Positions 23,075-35,149 are shown, counted from the first letter of the stretch. The stretch is DNA of 64,000 bases from Apostichopus japonicus (GCF_037975245.1 NC_092563.1:18529594-18593593); one strand, 5' to 3'. The notes: a model not told the origin generated them from the letters alone. Numbers and translations are program-made.

Positions 23075-26000
23075 TCACCTTCTTCTTGCCACTTTAGAAT
23101 CCTGTCTTTTATATCCGGCTGTAAGTGATATTTTTTCTTCTATGAAATCTTGTTTCTTGTTCATAAAATCCTCCAGTTTTTCACTATTCAGAACTTGATC
23201 CATGGGACCTTCACCAGAATACGAGGATGGATCCCTAAAGGAGCCGCCTATTCTATCCCATAGTGTAAAGAATTGTCCATAATTATAATTATAGTAAAGA
23301 TGATGGTCGGTGTGGTGAGCGGAACCGTTCACAAACGGCTTCATGAATTCTGGCACCCTAAAGTCTCCGTCGTGAATACTGACTGTCCAGAAGTTGACCA
23401 TGACGAAGAATGTAAGGTATAAATATTTATGCATCGGAAAGAGGAGGGGATATAGATGGTAGGGGAGACTCTGACTGAACCCGTCTATGGGATGAAAGGC
23501 GTGGCTTGCGAAGGGCGTGGTTATTTTATAGGCGTGGTGAGGCTTATGGAGGGTGGAGTAAACCAATCGATGGTGCAGTCCTCGATGGATCCAGTAGATA
23601 CAAGAATCGGTAAACAGTAGGAAAGTAACAACCTCCAGAGGAACGCTCCAATATCCTGTTGGAAACAAGAGACATAAAAACGCCCTCATATATACATCTC
23701 GGCCAAAGAAGATCAGACGTGTTTGCGAACCCATGAATATATTAAATTAAATTGTAAGTATATTTCCATGACTTCATACGTAATCTGCCGGTACCATACT
23801 TGACCGTTAAAGTGAAGATAAGGTACATGGAAGCAGAATCTGTTACTTAAATACACAGTTACACAGTGGATCGGACAACAAGCTTTAACCTGATCACGTG
23901 TTGTACCTATTCCTTTTATATCGCATGTTTATAATCTCGCTGCACGAGGGCTGGAGTTGCGAGTGGATCAAATTGTTTGACTGTGCCGACTGTAAGACTT
24001 AAACCGGTTCGTGAAGGTTTCTAAATAACAAAACAAAAAACTTCACATGAAAGTTTTGGAAACACTGACAAAACATTTTGTATTAGACTTAATGCATAGT
24101 AGCATAATTAGGAGCATCCCATAGCTTGTAACCTCGTGGATTTCTTATTTTGATCTGATGTGGACTTTGTGAATTTTAAATGACGTAATCAGAAATGGCA
24201 CTATCGAGAACAACTTGGCAAATGCAGCTTTTTATTTGATCCCTTTATAATGTCAAGAAATAATTTGATTGCCGCATATGAACCTACAGAGGTGAAAAAC
24301 AACAACATCGCAGCAAATTCGACCACGCTAAAATGATAGCCTGCAATCCACCCCCGGAATAGTCTTGTTCAAGACCCTGACATTCTGCTGTTACTTTTGC
24401 CTGTTACAATAAATATGAGTGCGCCCTCATTATTTCGAAGATCTGTCAAAACCAGGAAGGCTAATTTGCCTGACAGGCAGATTTGTGGAAGGGCGTCCTC
24501 ACTTATTTTAATTCGACGATATTTATATATAGAACGATTTTTAATCAACAAAAAGAGATAACGTATCAATTGCAGCCGACTACTGTCAATATTAACAACA
24601 CAAAGTCAACTACGCCTATCGTGAAAACGCACAAGGTCACTTAGTCTATTTATTTATTTATTATTTATTATTAATAATAATTTTTTGTTATTAATATTAT
24701 TAATACGGTAGATCATCAGCATGTGTACACACTGTTACAAACATATCCAAAAGGAAATTCTTAGAAACCAAGTTAGAATAGAATTATGAAAACATTGAAC
24801 ATTTTACTTCTTGGGTAATGTAAGTGCATTGGAAGCCAGACATTGTATAGCTATATTTCTTAGTTGTAACTCTACAGTCAATCGGCCAGCCTTTTAAACT
24901 TAATGGATGACAAAATGAGGGAGCAGTGATTTTTCATAAAACATCTTGAGGTGCATACGATAAATTGTTTTACGCTGTAAACGCTGAAATCCCATAACAA
25001 TATATCTGATGAACTTTTGATGACATTTTGAAAGCTGTTTTTTTTTTATATCAGATGGTTACTCAATATAAGAAGTGTCTAAAAGACGACATATGAGGAA
25101 CAGAATGCAATCAGTAATTACATGTTCTGTAACACAGCAAATTGTTATTTTTTGTCATTAGTATGAGGTGGGGGGGGGGGGGGGGATCAGGATAGTGGCT
25201 GGACGGTGCCGGGGGCTCCAGACAGAGTCTTGGCCAAAATGTGAATCTCACCTCCACCTCCCCCCCCCCCCCCCGTATCCGTTATGGTTCCAATCAATAA
25301 TATGAACATCGTTTCGTGAAAAAAACACAAAAACATATAAACATATAACATATAAAAAACATGTAACTAGGTTCCGACAATCGAAAGCATCATCACACAC
25401 ATACATACACGGGCACACACACATGCAGACACACAGAAACAAGAAAAGGAAGACCCAAAAAATGTACAAAATGAAAAGCAAACAGTAAACAAGAAATAAA
25501 ATTTAATAAAATTACCAAACGGAGCTTCCTCGATCCGATCATATAATCTACCGTAGCCGCGAATATGGATCAGAAACATCACTACCGTAAGCATTGTAGT
25601 ATAGGGCGCCGCTCTTAGAGTAGCTTTTATTTCTATCCAAATCTGGTTCTGTGGGTTAAAAAAGCGAAAGAACAGGAATTATGGAAATTGAGACATGCAC
25701 ATGTAGGAGAAGGTAGCAACATTATTTGTCTGCCCCCGAGAAAATTGTTAGAAAAAAGTAGGTTCTGTGTATTAGTGTGTTGCTATAAAACTAAATTATT
25801 ATATATTCCATATTTCCCTGGACCACATAATTCACACCGAGTCTTGAGATTGTTTCCCTCCCGACCATCCCCTCCCTCGTCAGGCATGTATTTACTGTTA
25901 AATATTTGTAAAGACGTTTGTTTCTGTTTTGATTCGTGGTGTTTCTGATTTTAAAAGCAACTACGGCACTTAAAGAACCATGCATAGACCGTTACATTGA

Positions 26001-26728
26001 ACCTATATGTGATGATTCCGAGGATTTCTCGTACTCTCGCGGTATACCCCCTACCCGCCTCTCCCCCCCCCCCATCAGCCCCAGTTGGAATTGATCAAGA
26101 ACTTAAGGATTAGCTTTGGAGATATCAATGCATATCATGGTAGGAGCCGACATTGTTTCCAAATTAAACGCCAGTAATAAGGCAACATTTTTGTTTTCTT
26201 GTCTCTGGATTGTTTTCTCCAGAAAATTCAAGAAGAAATGAAGATTCCACATACACTCTGCGAGTGGTAGATATACTTGAATGCAGTAAATAAAGTTAAC
26301 AAAGCGCTCTGGGAAGGTAAAAAACAAAAGCAAAGAATAGACACAATTAGCTGTATGAGAAAGGCCTTCATTAGTGGCCTCTAATTAGCCTCTAATTAAC
26401 ATAAGGTAATGATAGTGATATCATCTTTGATGAACTATGTTTAAGTATTCTTGTTCTTCTTATACTCAACCACTTAAAAAAAAAGAAAAAAAAAAGAATA
26501 ATTTCACTGATCACATACCTCTAAGAATCTGGGATGTTTTGTTAATCTTTTATCGAAGATGAAGACGTAACTGAAAGATGCAAGAAGGAGGTACATGAGG
26601 TCGGCCCCAATGAGGGTAATCACAAAAAGACTGAGTGCCTGGCGGATGATGTCATCCTCCAGCCACGTCTCCGGGTAGACGTAAGGAGTCAGGAGGTGCT
26701 CGTCAAATTGATGTAGTACCAAGTCCAT
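23075..26728 (-). CDS. SC5D: Lathosterol oxidase (sterol C5-desaturase), copy A, three exons
   Basis: Exons on the minus strand: 26728-26519, 25648-25516, 23655-23075 (210+133+581 bp, 307 aa, complete). Introns are GT-AG, with phases 0 and 1. SC5D is an ER-membrane di-iron enzyme that puts the C5 double bond into lathosterol, giving 7-dehydrocholesterol, using oxygen and electrons from NAD(P)H via cytochrome b5. Seen here: start MDLVL and TPYVYPETW as in vertebrate SC5D; hydrophobic segments at about 30-60 and 85-105; His box 1 H138-x3-HH143, box 2 H151-KP-HH155, the [11 protein letters not shown] block (163-173), box 3 HHTDHH (228-233), then [17 protein letters not shown]. The C-terminus is basic (KVARRR). 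Human SC5D is about 299 aa, so length is normal. The start at 26728 was chosen over the upstream GTG because it aligns with the family start. Copy B at 47601 has the same exon structure. Confidence 0.96.
25516..25648 (-). CDS. SC5D: SC5D copy A, exon 2
   Basis: This exon has no usable start codon and so is easily missed. Acceptor CCCACAG precedes AACCAGATTTGG; donor GTAATT follows CCGTTTG. It encodes NQIWIEIKA.. to [16 protein letters not shown], the segment equivalent to NQVRREIK.. and RGYSKL in vertebrate SC5D. The 133-bp length leaves one base (G) to join GA of exon 3, restoring glycine before YWSVPLEV. Here NQIWIEIK departs from the NQxRREIK found in copy B. Confidence 0.93.
26519..26728 (-). 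CDS. SC5D: SC5D copy A, exon 1
   Basis: Seventy codons from ATG to CCCAGATTCTTAGAG, then donor GTATGT. It encodes the lumenal/N-terminal part and first membrane span, ending KHPRFLE. A possible acceptor (CTAATAG) lies a short way upstream of the ATG, so the 5' UTR may be split. Confidence 0.93.
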
Positions 26729-26749
26729 ATTTGTGGATCTCTGCACCTA

Positions 26750-28273
26750 TTAGGAATTAAATTAAATTAAAATTAAAACGAAACTAGGCAGTAATTATTT
26801 TTTCAAGGTTTAACACAATATGCTTTGACGGGGTGGCCTTTACGAAGCCACGGCTTGTGAACAGTATTGATAAAATATTTTCCTTCAAAAGCAATACATC
26901 AATTATATTTACATGCAGGAGGCTTTATATTTACTTTACATTAACAAGTATCGATGCTGAAGTCTTTTTGCATGTTGCTTATCTGTTTTTATACATCAAG
27001 AGCTGATTTTCTCCAAAAAAAAACATGTTAGGCGATTTATGGGTTGCATGCGTTGAATACCATTGGGGTGAGTAGCGTGTCAACACGTGCTATGTAAGGC
27101 CTGTTAGTACTACGAGTGGCCTCTGAATGGGCCGCACCTCTCCAAAGACTAAACAGGGATCGCCACTAACTATAAGGAATGTATATCGCAGTTGTGAGAA
27201 CAATTGACTTCACCCAGTGACCCCCCCCCCACCCCCACGCAGCCTGGTTATAACCCCGTCCTAGCTCAAACTTATACTTTGCTCTCTCTGCTGACCTGAG
27301 TTCATCCTTATACCTGCTAATTGCAAATTTTCTTTTACCAGACAAATCTTGATACATATCGTTGACTACACATTACCTCAAGTAACTTGATTGATTCATA
27401 TAAAGAATTGATATATGCTTATTATTACACTAAAGGCAACATTTTCTTAGATGATTCTCTTTATAGGGTTATGTAGTATTCATCTTTTAAAAAAAAAAAT
27501 ATTATTAGTATTATTATTATTATTATATTAAATTTATTACTATTTTTAAATTTATTTATTATCTTTTCGGAAGGGACCAGACTAGAAAAGCTTATGCTAA
27601 TTCTGGTTCCTCTACCAATCACTCTCGCTCCATCTCTCCCTCCATCCCTCCTCCTCTGTCTCTGTAGTTTGGAAGTAATGTAAGAGGCGAAATCACTTGA
27701 TACTATGTTAAAGATCAGTAAACTCATTATAAATGGTGTATTATTAATGTATGATAATGATAATTCTTATGCAAATAATTTCTGTATTATGTGATAATGG
27801 TAGAAATCAACTCGAAACTGGAGATATCGTACAGTGAGTGAACCCTCTGATTAGATTCAGTAGTTAACGTGTCATGCATACATAGTGTGCACATGTGTAC
27901 TTTTGACTAAATAAACAATTTGTAGTTATTTATAGCAGTTTAAGGTAAACATCCCAAATGAGGTGATATGTGCATAGGGGCAGTATATCACGTGCATTAG
28001 ATTGATCGTGAATGAATAGTTTTACGATCAGATTGTAATTTTGTATATAAAGTAATGATACATTGCTCAAAGAATGATATAATAAAAAAGGTGTAAGAAA
28101 TCTGATAAAAGTTCCTTATTTCCATTAGTAATTTATCTTGAAATATATAGTATAACAAGACAGGAAACTCTCATGTCTGTGTGTTTATTATGTCTATACA
28201 ACGTGTTGTGATTTAACGAAATCCTCACGCGCCCAGCCCCCGACCAGTTTAGTGTAATGCTTATTTAATAGAA
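26750..28273. other. Region upstream of SC5D copy A, no gene recognised
   Basis: AT-rich, with an (ATT)n patch near 27500-27530. No promoter for copy A can be pinned down. A minus-strand open frame at 27166-27357 has no family likeness and is crossed by a C-run. Nothing else is supported. Confidence 0.3.
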
Positions 28274-28656
28274 CACCAAATCAAGGGCGTAGGAACCGGG
28301 GGGCTGGGGGCGCCAGCCCCCCCCGTGAAAAATGTGGAGGGGTGGAAGTATCATTCCGCCCCCCCGCTTCGCAAGTCAGAAAACCCCTTTTTCATTTCCT
28401 AATGAGAAAAAAAATCTCATTTGGAGCACCAAATTGCATCTAAGGCCAGGTGAAAATACAAAATTAAGTTTACAGAATGGAGTGGGTGTGGAAGTGTGCT
28501 ATATTGCACCAAATTGCATCTGAGGCCACCTGGAAATGCAAAAAAATCCAAAGGGGAGGGGGGACACCCCTCCCCTAAGGCCCCTCCCCCAGGCCGGCCG
28601 TCAGTTTTCAGCCCCCCCCCCACTCAAAAGTACCTTCCTACGCCACTGCACAAAAT
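28274..28656 (+). mobile_element. hAT-like non-autonomous element, family 1 copy 2
   Basis: Element 28282-28648 (367 bp) opens CAAGGGCGTAGGAACCGG and closes CCTTCCTACGCCACTG. Flanks are CACCAAAT (28274-28281) and CACAAAAT (28649-28656), an 8-bp duplication with one difference. It is very close to 10574-10930 through its whole length, including the doubled 'gcaccaaattgcatct' motif, and lies in the same orientation. Confidence 0.9.
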
Positions 28657-29868
28657 CGATACACCCACACAATTACTCTATGTTGTATGTACAGTGTACA
28701 GCCTAGCTTTGTAGATAATTTTTTTTTTTTTTTTTGAAATCTCTCTCTCTCTCCTTCTGTCTTATGTCTTCGAAAAAAGGTTTCTTGCTGTTCAAATCAT
28801 TTGGAGAGCTCGTAGATAATCGCATACATCAGTATATGAGAAAAAACAAAAACTCTGCGATACTTCGAAGCTATAGATGTTTGTGGAAAAAACTGATCGT
28901 TAATAAGTAACAACTATAATTACTTATCTAGTAAAACAATAACCATCTAATTAGGACAGTTCGCGTGTGGAAAAGATATCGACAACAGATTGGTGGTAAA
29001 GGTGATTTTGAACTTCGAAACTCTTGCAATTTATCACGTAACGGTCTAAACGTTATACAGATGCACGCCATTCAAGAGAAATTAGCATGTCTAGAATTAT
29101 CTTTAGAATACAAAGTTCATTCTGTATTTACCTTTAAAAGATGATAATGCTAAACGTGATCAAAGTGGCAGACACTGTGACCAATTGTGGTCATTTTTCT
29201 GTTTTTATTTCCAACAGCATATTTGTGGGCAATAAGGATTAGGCTATTTGTCGAAAATCATGTTTAGTGTGGTCCCACTTACACCTTCCGCCTCCCCCCC
29301 CCCCTAAATAGCATGTTTCGTGCTTGGGCATTCCTATACTTTGCACCGAAGTGCCAATATGCATCGCTATTTGCGGTAGTAATCTTAACCGATAATTAAT
29401 TCCCTCCCGGACAACCCCACCCCACCCCAACCCTCCTTTGCGAAATCCAGAATCCGCTGCTGTGTGCGGCGTTAAGTAATTGATTAATTGATTACAACAA
29501 CAAAATAAACAATAATCTATAGTATTTGAAATTATTTATCCGAATTAATTTAAACTAATTACAACCTCTTAACCGATATATTTTGGGTTTATTCGTCTTT
29601 CAAGATACTAATTTCACTTATCTACAGTTCGTACATTCTGCTATTGATATCAACATTTTGAAAATAAGAAAATGTATTTGGGCCTCATTCATGTCCACCC
29701 TCCCCTGAATATTTCTTAGGGCATGACCTGACCCCCCCCCCCACCCCCGCCACAAACACACAAACATCTCAAACAAATATCGGGGTCCCTGTAATGAACG
29801 ACGATAACAGGAAACGAAATAGCAATCAAAATAACAAACAAAAATATAACAAAAAGTACAATAGTTAC
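28657..29868. other. Intergenic stretch, no gene recognised
   Basis: It contains a T-run (28719-28736), a CT run and several C-runs (29295-29304, 29731-29741). No exon or element with definable ends is visible. Confidence 0.3.
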
Positions 29869-29950
29869 CTTCCAATCCTTGAAAAAGTGGTAGAGTTGTT
29901 ATAAATATAAAACAGAGAACACTGCGAACAGCTGGAGTGTTTGGTTTCAC
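29869..29950 (-). CDS. Candidate signal-peptide exon of an unknown secreted protein
   Basis: Minus-strand ATG at 29950 opens 27 codons: a short polar start (KPNTPAVRS), a hydrophobic core (VLCFIFITTLPLF) and QG, a plausible signal-peptidase site. The donor GGAAG|GTAACT follows at 29868 in phase 1. The hydrophobic profile and the donor at the right place make it look like a first coding exon. No second exon was recognised between here and SC5D copy A. Chance remains possible. Confidence 0.35.
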
Positions 29951-31197
29951 ACGTCTTGTCTTGCTCCTTATAGCTTCTAAACTGATCCCAGCTTTCTCAA
30001 TTTGTTACTAGATTGGTAAACAACGCCAGTACGACCTTTGATTAGCAACATAATCTATACGTACCAGGCTTGTACTATCACAGGCTAACACCAGGATCAT
30101 CAATATTCGTAGACGTTTTGCATAATCAACGATGCACGGATAAGATAATTGATCCCTTTGACTATATATTAAATTTACGCAATATATATTTTAGCTTAGA
30201 TACAGGATGTTTGTATTAATAACAATAGGACAAAAAATTAAAATAAATAGATTGATAATAGAAAGAAAAGAAAGTATAGGTGACCAGTGAATTTTGAAGG
30301 GCTGGTCAACGTGTTATGATAATTTCTCATTCTATTTAGTACAACCTTAAAGTTTGCTTACTTCCCCACAAAACAAATTGTTCACAATCCGTGTTTGTAG
30401 ATTAGGTAATGTTAAATCTATTAATTAGCCGCATCAACTTAGCGACACGGTACGTGGTACTTACATGCACTGGGAAATAAGTGATTGTGGGATGTGAAGT
30501 GGGAAGGGCGCGGAGTGCGAAGGGGGGAGGGGTGCGGGGGGGGGGTAGGGTTGAAGTTGCCTGCGTAATTGGCTTCGTGCGAAGTACCACAAGAAGATAA
30601 TGAACGCCACGTGTGGTAGGTCTGAAGATAAAACTGTCATTCTGTGTGCAGCAACACGTACGGTACGATGGAAACAGCGTCTGTAATATATGCCATAATA
30701 TATCTCAGGTAATTTTATACACCTAATTCTGAAGGTTGGGATAGGTCGGAGGAAACCCCCTGTCCCCGTGGGTGTAGCTCCTGTATACAAACTATGTTCA
30801 AACGAACAGACCCTCCCCCCCCAATACTCTAGAAAGTAAACTGGTTTTAAAAAAAATGGTAAATCCCTTAGGGCAACGAAAGGTAACATTTTTTTGTCAT
30901 AATGTGCGGGAATAAGAGTTACCCATAAAATGGTTTCCAAGGTACAAGCTTACCCATATCGGTCTTTGGTTCTTAACCAGGACACGGTACCCCGAATACA
31001 AATTAAATTGAGTCGTAGTCCAGTAGTCCATTAGAGAGAGTCCATACTCGAGTACCACAGCCCTGACATGAAAACAAAGACGCCGAGAACATATTAATAA
31101 CTCGAAAGATTACGTTATGTAAAAGGTGATTTCAGGCAGATTGTTAGTCCTGATATTTTTTATAGGCCAAACAAAATAGGATGAGGGTGCTAGTAAT
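29951..31197. other. Intergenic stretch, no gene recognised
   Basis: A 159-codon minus-strand open frame (30461-30940) crosses G- and C-runs, has no motif and no splice-compatible partner, and is not called as a gene. Nothing else is visible. Confidence 0.3.
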
Positions 31198-31231
31198 TTA
31201 TATATATATATATAATTTATATATATATATA

Positions 31232-31312
<81 letters not shown>

Positions 31313-31460
31313 ATACTAGATGAGTCTGAAGATCGCATATATAACGCGTGAAACTCCGAGTTACAACTACTAGTGTTCCACTAGTCTCATCTAGTATCAA
31401 CATATATTCCGCTCTGTCCAATGGACATAGAGCACTCTGCGCCAAGATAGACGCCAAGCT

Positions 31461-31511
<51 letters not shown>
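31198..31511. repeat. Two (TA)n arrays enclosing a 20-bp-arm inverted repeat
   Basis: (TA)n runs occupy 31198-31308 and 31465-31511. Between them TGTTGATACTAGATGAG (31308-31324) and its exact reverse complement (31386-31402), extended by ATA/TAT into the arrays, form a perfect hairpin. A second, small hairpin (ACTAGTG / CACTAGT, 3-base loop) sits just inside the right arm. The whole can extrude as a cruciform. Confidence 0.85.
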
Positions 31512-31514
<3 letters not shown>

Positions 31515-31781
31515 AACTTGGTTATAAAATTTAATAAAAATTGAACTTTTTGTTTGTTGTTCCTCTTTAAATAACTAAGTTCGACATTATATGGCCTCCA
31601 TCGTCAGGCAAGGTGGGTTGGGGGGGGGGGGTGTCGCGAACTTTCAGTAGTAGAAGTTTTCAGGTTCGTTGAGACAAGAATTAGACCACTTCTCCGGACA
31701 CAAGATGATCCTCTATTAAATGAACATGCCCTGCCTAAATCGGTCGGAATTTGGAATCCCCTTCCTAACTTCCCCTCCCCG

Positions 31782-31990
31782 CAGTGGCGTAGCCAGGATT
31801 TTTTCAGTGGGGGGGGGGCGCTGGGGGGTGGCTTGACCATTTCCTGGGAGGGCGTCTTGTTACTATCTAAGCGGAGCGCCACCATGAGTTGGCGTGCAGC
31901 GTACCGGGAATTTTTAGCTAAAAAGGCCTCATAGTCATAGATCGTTGAAAATGACACTTACCAGGCCTTGTATAGCTGCTCTAAAGTTTT
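31782..31990 (+). mobile_element. Core-bearing hAT-like MITE, left end only
   Basis: It starts CAGTGGCGTAGCCAGG at 31782 and carries a G-run, the hairpin core (31863-31910) and a degenerate 'agatcgttgaaaatgacact' block. No matching right TIR or target duplication is seen, so it is 3'-truncated or decayed. DNA from here to 32257 has no other feature. Confidence 0.7.
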
Positions 31991-32257
31991 CTCAACATCC
32001 TTTATTTTGAAATCCCATGTTTTGATATGGTCATCAAATAGTTTAGTGAAATAGAAAAAAAAAACAGTCTGGTAAGTTACTTTGAAATATCATGACATAT
32101 CTTTTGTGAGTTTGACACCGGCATTGACATTTTTCGACAAATCTGCCAATGGCGCGTGGAAAATAAGGAAAAATTGACTGGGCTTCCAGCCAAGTAACAT
32201 ACTGAAATGACCGAACTATATGTCAAACTGACATCAAAGATTGCGTCTGAAATATTA

Positions 32258-32520
32258 TTACGGTGATAGACTGATTGGTCGGTAGTTCTCAGCGATAGTA
32301 TTGTCTCCTTTCTTGAAAACTTGGTTTTTTAGCGGTTTTAAGAGCATCAGGGTACGTCCTAAAAGTGAAAACCCGATTGAAAATGTAACGGAGTATCGAG
32401 GCAATGACGCGAGCAATGATGTGAGAAACCTGTATGATGTCAGCATTTTTTACCTTTGAAGATCTTCTTTGGCATTCCAGTACCTGGAAACCACCTTTCT
32501 ATGAGGGTATAGTATAGCTC
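32258..32520 (-). pseudogene. LINE reverse-transcriptase fragment (fingers region)
   Basis: On the minus strand, after small frameshifts, the peptides SHIIARVIASILRYIFNRV, then YPDALKTAK and VFKKGDNTIAENYRPISL are readable. This is the classic run before the RT catalytic core of non-LTR retrotransposons (..FPDxLKxAKVxPIFKKGD..NYRPISL). No catalytic domain follows before 32258. It overlaps in type, but not in order, with the RT at 33149-33890, so it is a separate insertion, closer to CR1/Jockey types. Confidence 0.75.
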
Positions 32521-32583
32521 ACTAGATTGTTTGATCAGTTAATGTGCACTGGTTACATGATCCTGGTTGGCTATTTGTATTAG

Positions 32584-32909
32584 TATTTATTCAGGCGCGT
32601 TGCGAGGAATTTGCCAAGGGAGGGGCGAACCTGTAGGCAAATTATCAGAGCCGTAGATTCGGCATTGGAAACTATCTAAGCGTAGCGCCACCATTAGTTG
32701 GCGTGAAGCTTAAAAGAAAATTTTGGCCGAAAATGCCTCCCAGATCGCTGGAAATGGCACTTCCCAGACCTTGCAAGTTGCATCTAAGCATTTTCTATTT
32801 TGAAATTACTAGCGATATCATAAAAACGTACAAAAAAATATGCTCAAAGGTGGGGGGGGGGGGTGGTCGTCCCCTTCGTCCCCACTTTGGCTACGCGTCT
32901 GTATTTACT
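32584..32909 (+). mobile_element. hAT-like MITE with hairpin core, family 2 copy 2
   Basis: Element 32592-32901 (310 bp) opens CAGGCGCGTTGCGAGG and closes TTTGGCTACGCGTCTG. Flanks are TATTTATT (32584-32591) and TATTTACT (32902-32909), an 8-bp duplication with one change. The core lies at 32672-32720. Against 13680-13973 it carries an extra 20-odd bases ('ggcaaattatcagagccg') before the core. Confidence 0.9.
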
Positions 32910-33119
32910 AGAGCAGGTATTATATTATTCGACGGTCGTTAACATGCGTTTTCAGTACAGTGCGACTACTGTAGATGTCTTCTCAGGCTATGCTCTATGT
33001 CACGTCAAGTTTTTCAGCAATTACATATAGCCTACTGCCGGTCCGCGGTAGAAGGGTCGTTCATGAGTGGTCATCATGGAGATTCGAGACCATTCAGACC
33101 AATGATATATTTTTCGCAC

Positions 33120-33190
33120 ATGGGAGGGCGACAAGATTTCATGGGGGGCTATCGCCCCCACGCCCCCCCCCTCCCGTTGCTACGCCACTT
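33120..33190 (-). mobile_element. Solo end of a hAT-like element
   Basis: Read on the minus strand, AAGTGGCGTAGCAACGGG followed by a G-run and 'gcgatagcccccc' looks like the left end of an element of the CAGTGGCGTAGC type. No partner end was found. It overlaps the 3' edge of the decayed LINE. Confidence 0.45.
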
Positions 33191-35071
33191 CCTCCACGAA
33201 CTTTTGAAATCAAGTGCACGCCTCTGATTTATAGCCATATAGTTGTAACCATAGCTATAACCATATAACCATAGTTGTAAACATATAAATATGTGATTTC
33301 CACTAATTCCATCAGTACATATAGTAAATAAGATAGCAGATAATGGACCCCGAGGCACACAAACCTTTATTTCCGATATTTCCGATTAACCCTTTATCCA
33401 ACCATCTTTCTAGAAATTGTGCCAGTCAATGAATAAGCCATCTTTCTTTAATAAATCGTGAACGATCATTCATTAATTGAATTGGCAAAACAGTTTTAAA
33501 CGCTCTTGAAAAGTGAACAAAAAGAACCATTGTTATAGTTGCTTCCAATCTAAATGATACACAATATCATGGATTAATACAAGTACAGCATCAATACAAG
33601 ATACACTCATCTTATGGGCAAACTGACACTTGTCCCAAAATTGCTCTACATAGCAGATCCAGAAGGAGCTCTTGCTTACTATTAAGAGCAATACTGGTAT
33701 TGCTCGTTATACAGAAATCGTTTGCAGTATATGGATTCTGTATCTTCGGGACAGGATCTGTTAAAGCAGTTTTCCACACACGAGGTATTTCACTATTTTG
33801 GATGCTCTCTTGAAAGATAGATGTAAATATAGGTGATAACTTATTTGAATTAAACAGAAAAAATCCACCAAAGAATATTATCTGACCCACAGGCTACACC
33901 TTTTATTTTCCTAAATTGTTGACATACAAGCCTGGAATCGAATACAAAACAGTCACCTTTAGATTCAGGTAGAATAAACGAAATGTTTCTGTTGCATGAT
34001 TGATTATAAAACGTCCAAAATGGTCATTTAATACCTTCCCAAACTCTGAATCGAAACTCTTCATACCATTTTTGTTGGGCTCTCCTTTTGGTTGTATAAT
34101 ACTCCAAAAAGTATGAGAATTTCCTTTAAGTTTCCGAAAATATCACTTCGAATGTAATGCACATATTTTTCCGTTCTCAATGGATTTGCTGTTTATCGTT
34201 CTCCAGTGTCTAATTCCGATTATCTGCAGGTAGTCGCTTCATCATTTCTGTTGGTTCCCGTCGTTAAAATGGTTACACATGTGTTGCTTTCAAAACCAAG
34301 GTATCCTGATATCACATCAGTAAGATCATTTATATTGTCACAACTTTTTCTGAAGATATCCCAGTCCGTAGTTTTAATTATTTCCTTCTTTTGATTAATA
34401 TTTCCTCTTCAAAGATTCCTTCTAGTTTGCGTTTTTGTTTTATAACAGCGCTTTTCTTTTCAGTATACTTTGGTGTGACCAGTATACTAATGTGATCTGA
34501 TGAGGAAATTGAATGCAATTTATTAGCATAGTTGCAATCACCTTAACTGTACATGCATCTAGCATATAATTCGACTGTCGATAGGTGCAAAAATTCACGT
34601 CATATTTAAACCCATCAATTCGATCACAGTTATACGTTCTCTTTTTATATCTCCAACTACAAGAAAATATATTCATGGATTTTCTTTGTTCAAATCGGTT
34701 ATTTTGGTTTTCCATATACTTGATCAGCTGTAGCAAAATTTGCTAATGGTAGTATGTATATATATATATATATATACACATTAATGATAGTAGACTTCAC
34801 TTGGAGTGAATCGTGGCTGTGCTATTATAACATTAAGTTCAATATCCGGTGTAGAGATGGTTGAACATATCTTTGGCTTGCAAACTGACCAGTCCTTGGA
34901 AATTGTTAGTCCTCTATTTGCAGAGAATTGTCTACCCCAACGAAACATATAGTAATCTATGTTGCGGGGCTTCATTTTGCCATTCTTTATTAACATTACT
35001 TGGAGCTTAGTTGCTTGTAGTGATATGAAACACAAGTTGCGTAGATTTGCAATCGTCTGCTCTAGATGCAA
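33149..35071 (-). pseudogene. Decayed LINE (L2/CR1-like): endonuclease then reverse transcriptase
   Basis: Read on the minus strand in order: endonuclease part near 35071-34781 (CSTISTPDIELNVIIAQPRF, matching the xTPDIELLxVxxRPFYLPxEF block of L2/CR1-type ORF2); the end of the endonuclease near 34530-34450 (HSISSSDHISILVTPKY, containing the SDH catalytic motif); a linker; RT fingers at 33850-33700 (SPIFTSIFQESIQNSEIPRV, WKTALTDPVPK, ANDF); then CQFAHKMS, a degraded FVDFSRAFNTV-like block (FVHFSRAFKTV) near 33510, and PRGPLSAILF near 33340. In-frame stops and frameshifts occur throughout, so it is dead. The YxDD box is not seen. Confidence 0.8.
34755..34776. repeat. Short (TA)n run
   Basis: A run of about 22 bases of alternating TA inside the decayed LINE, probably grown after insertion. 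Confidence 0.9.
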
Positions 35072-35149
35072 GAATTTCCCTTGGAGACTGTTAACATTCG
35101 CAGTTAGTCCATACGGAAAAGTGAACTATGTTTTTTTGTGCCTAATTAT

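Noticed and set aside
23656-23734. Extending SC5D copy A exon 3 upstream to the ATG at 23734
   Set aside because: The extra 26 residues have no match to SC5D, and a consensus acceptor (CCAACAG) at 23656 joins exon 2 in phase.
30461-30940. 159-codon minus-strand open frame, one of the longest in the window
   Set aside because: It crosses G- and C-runs, ends in a proline stretch made by them, has no motif and no phase-compatible neighbour.
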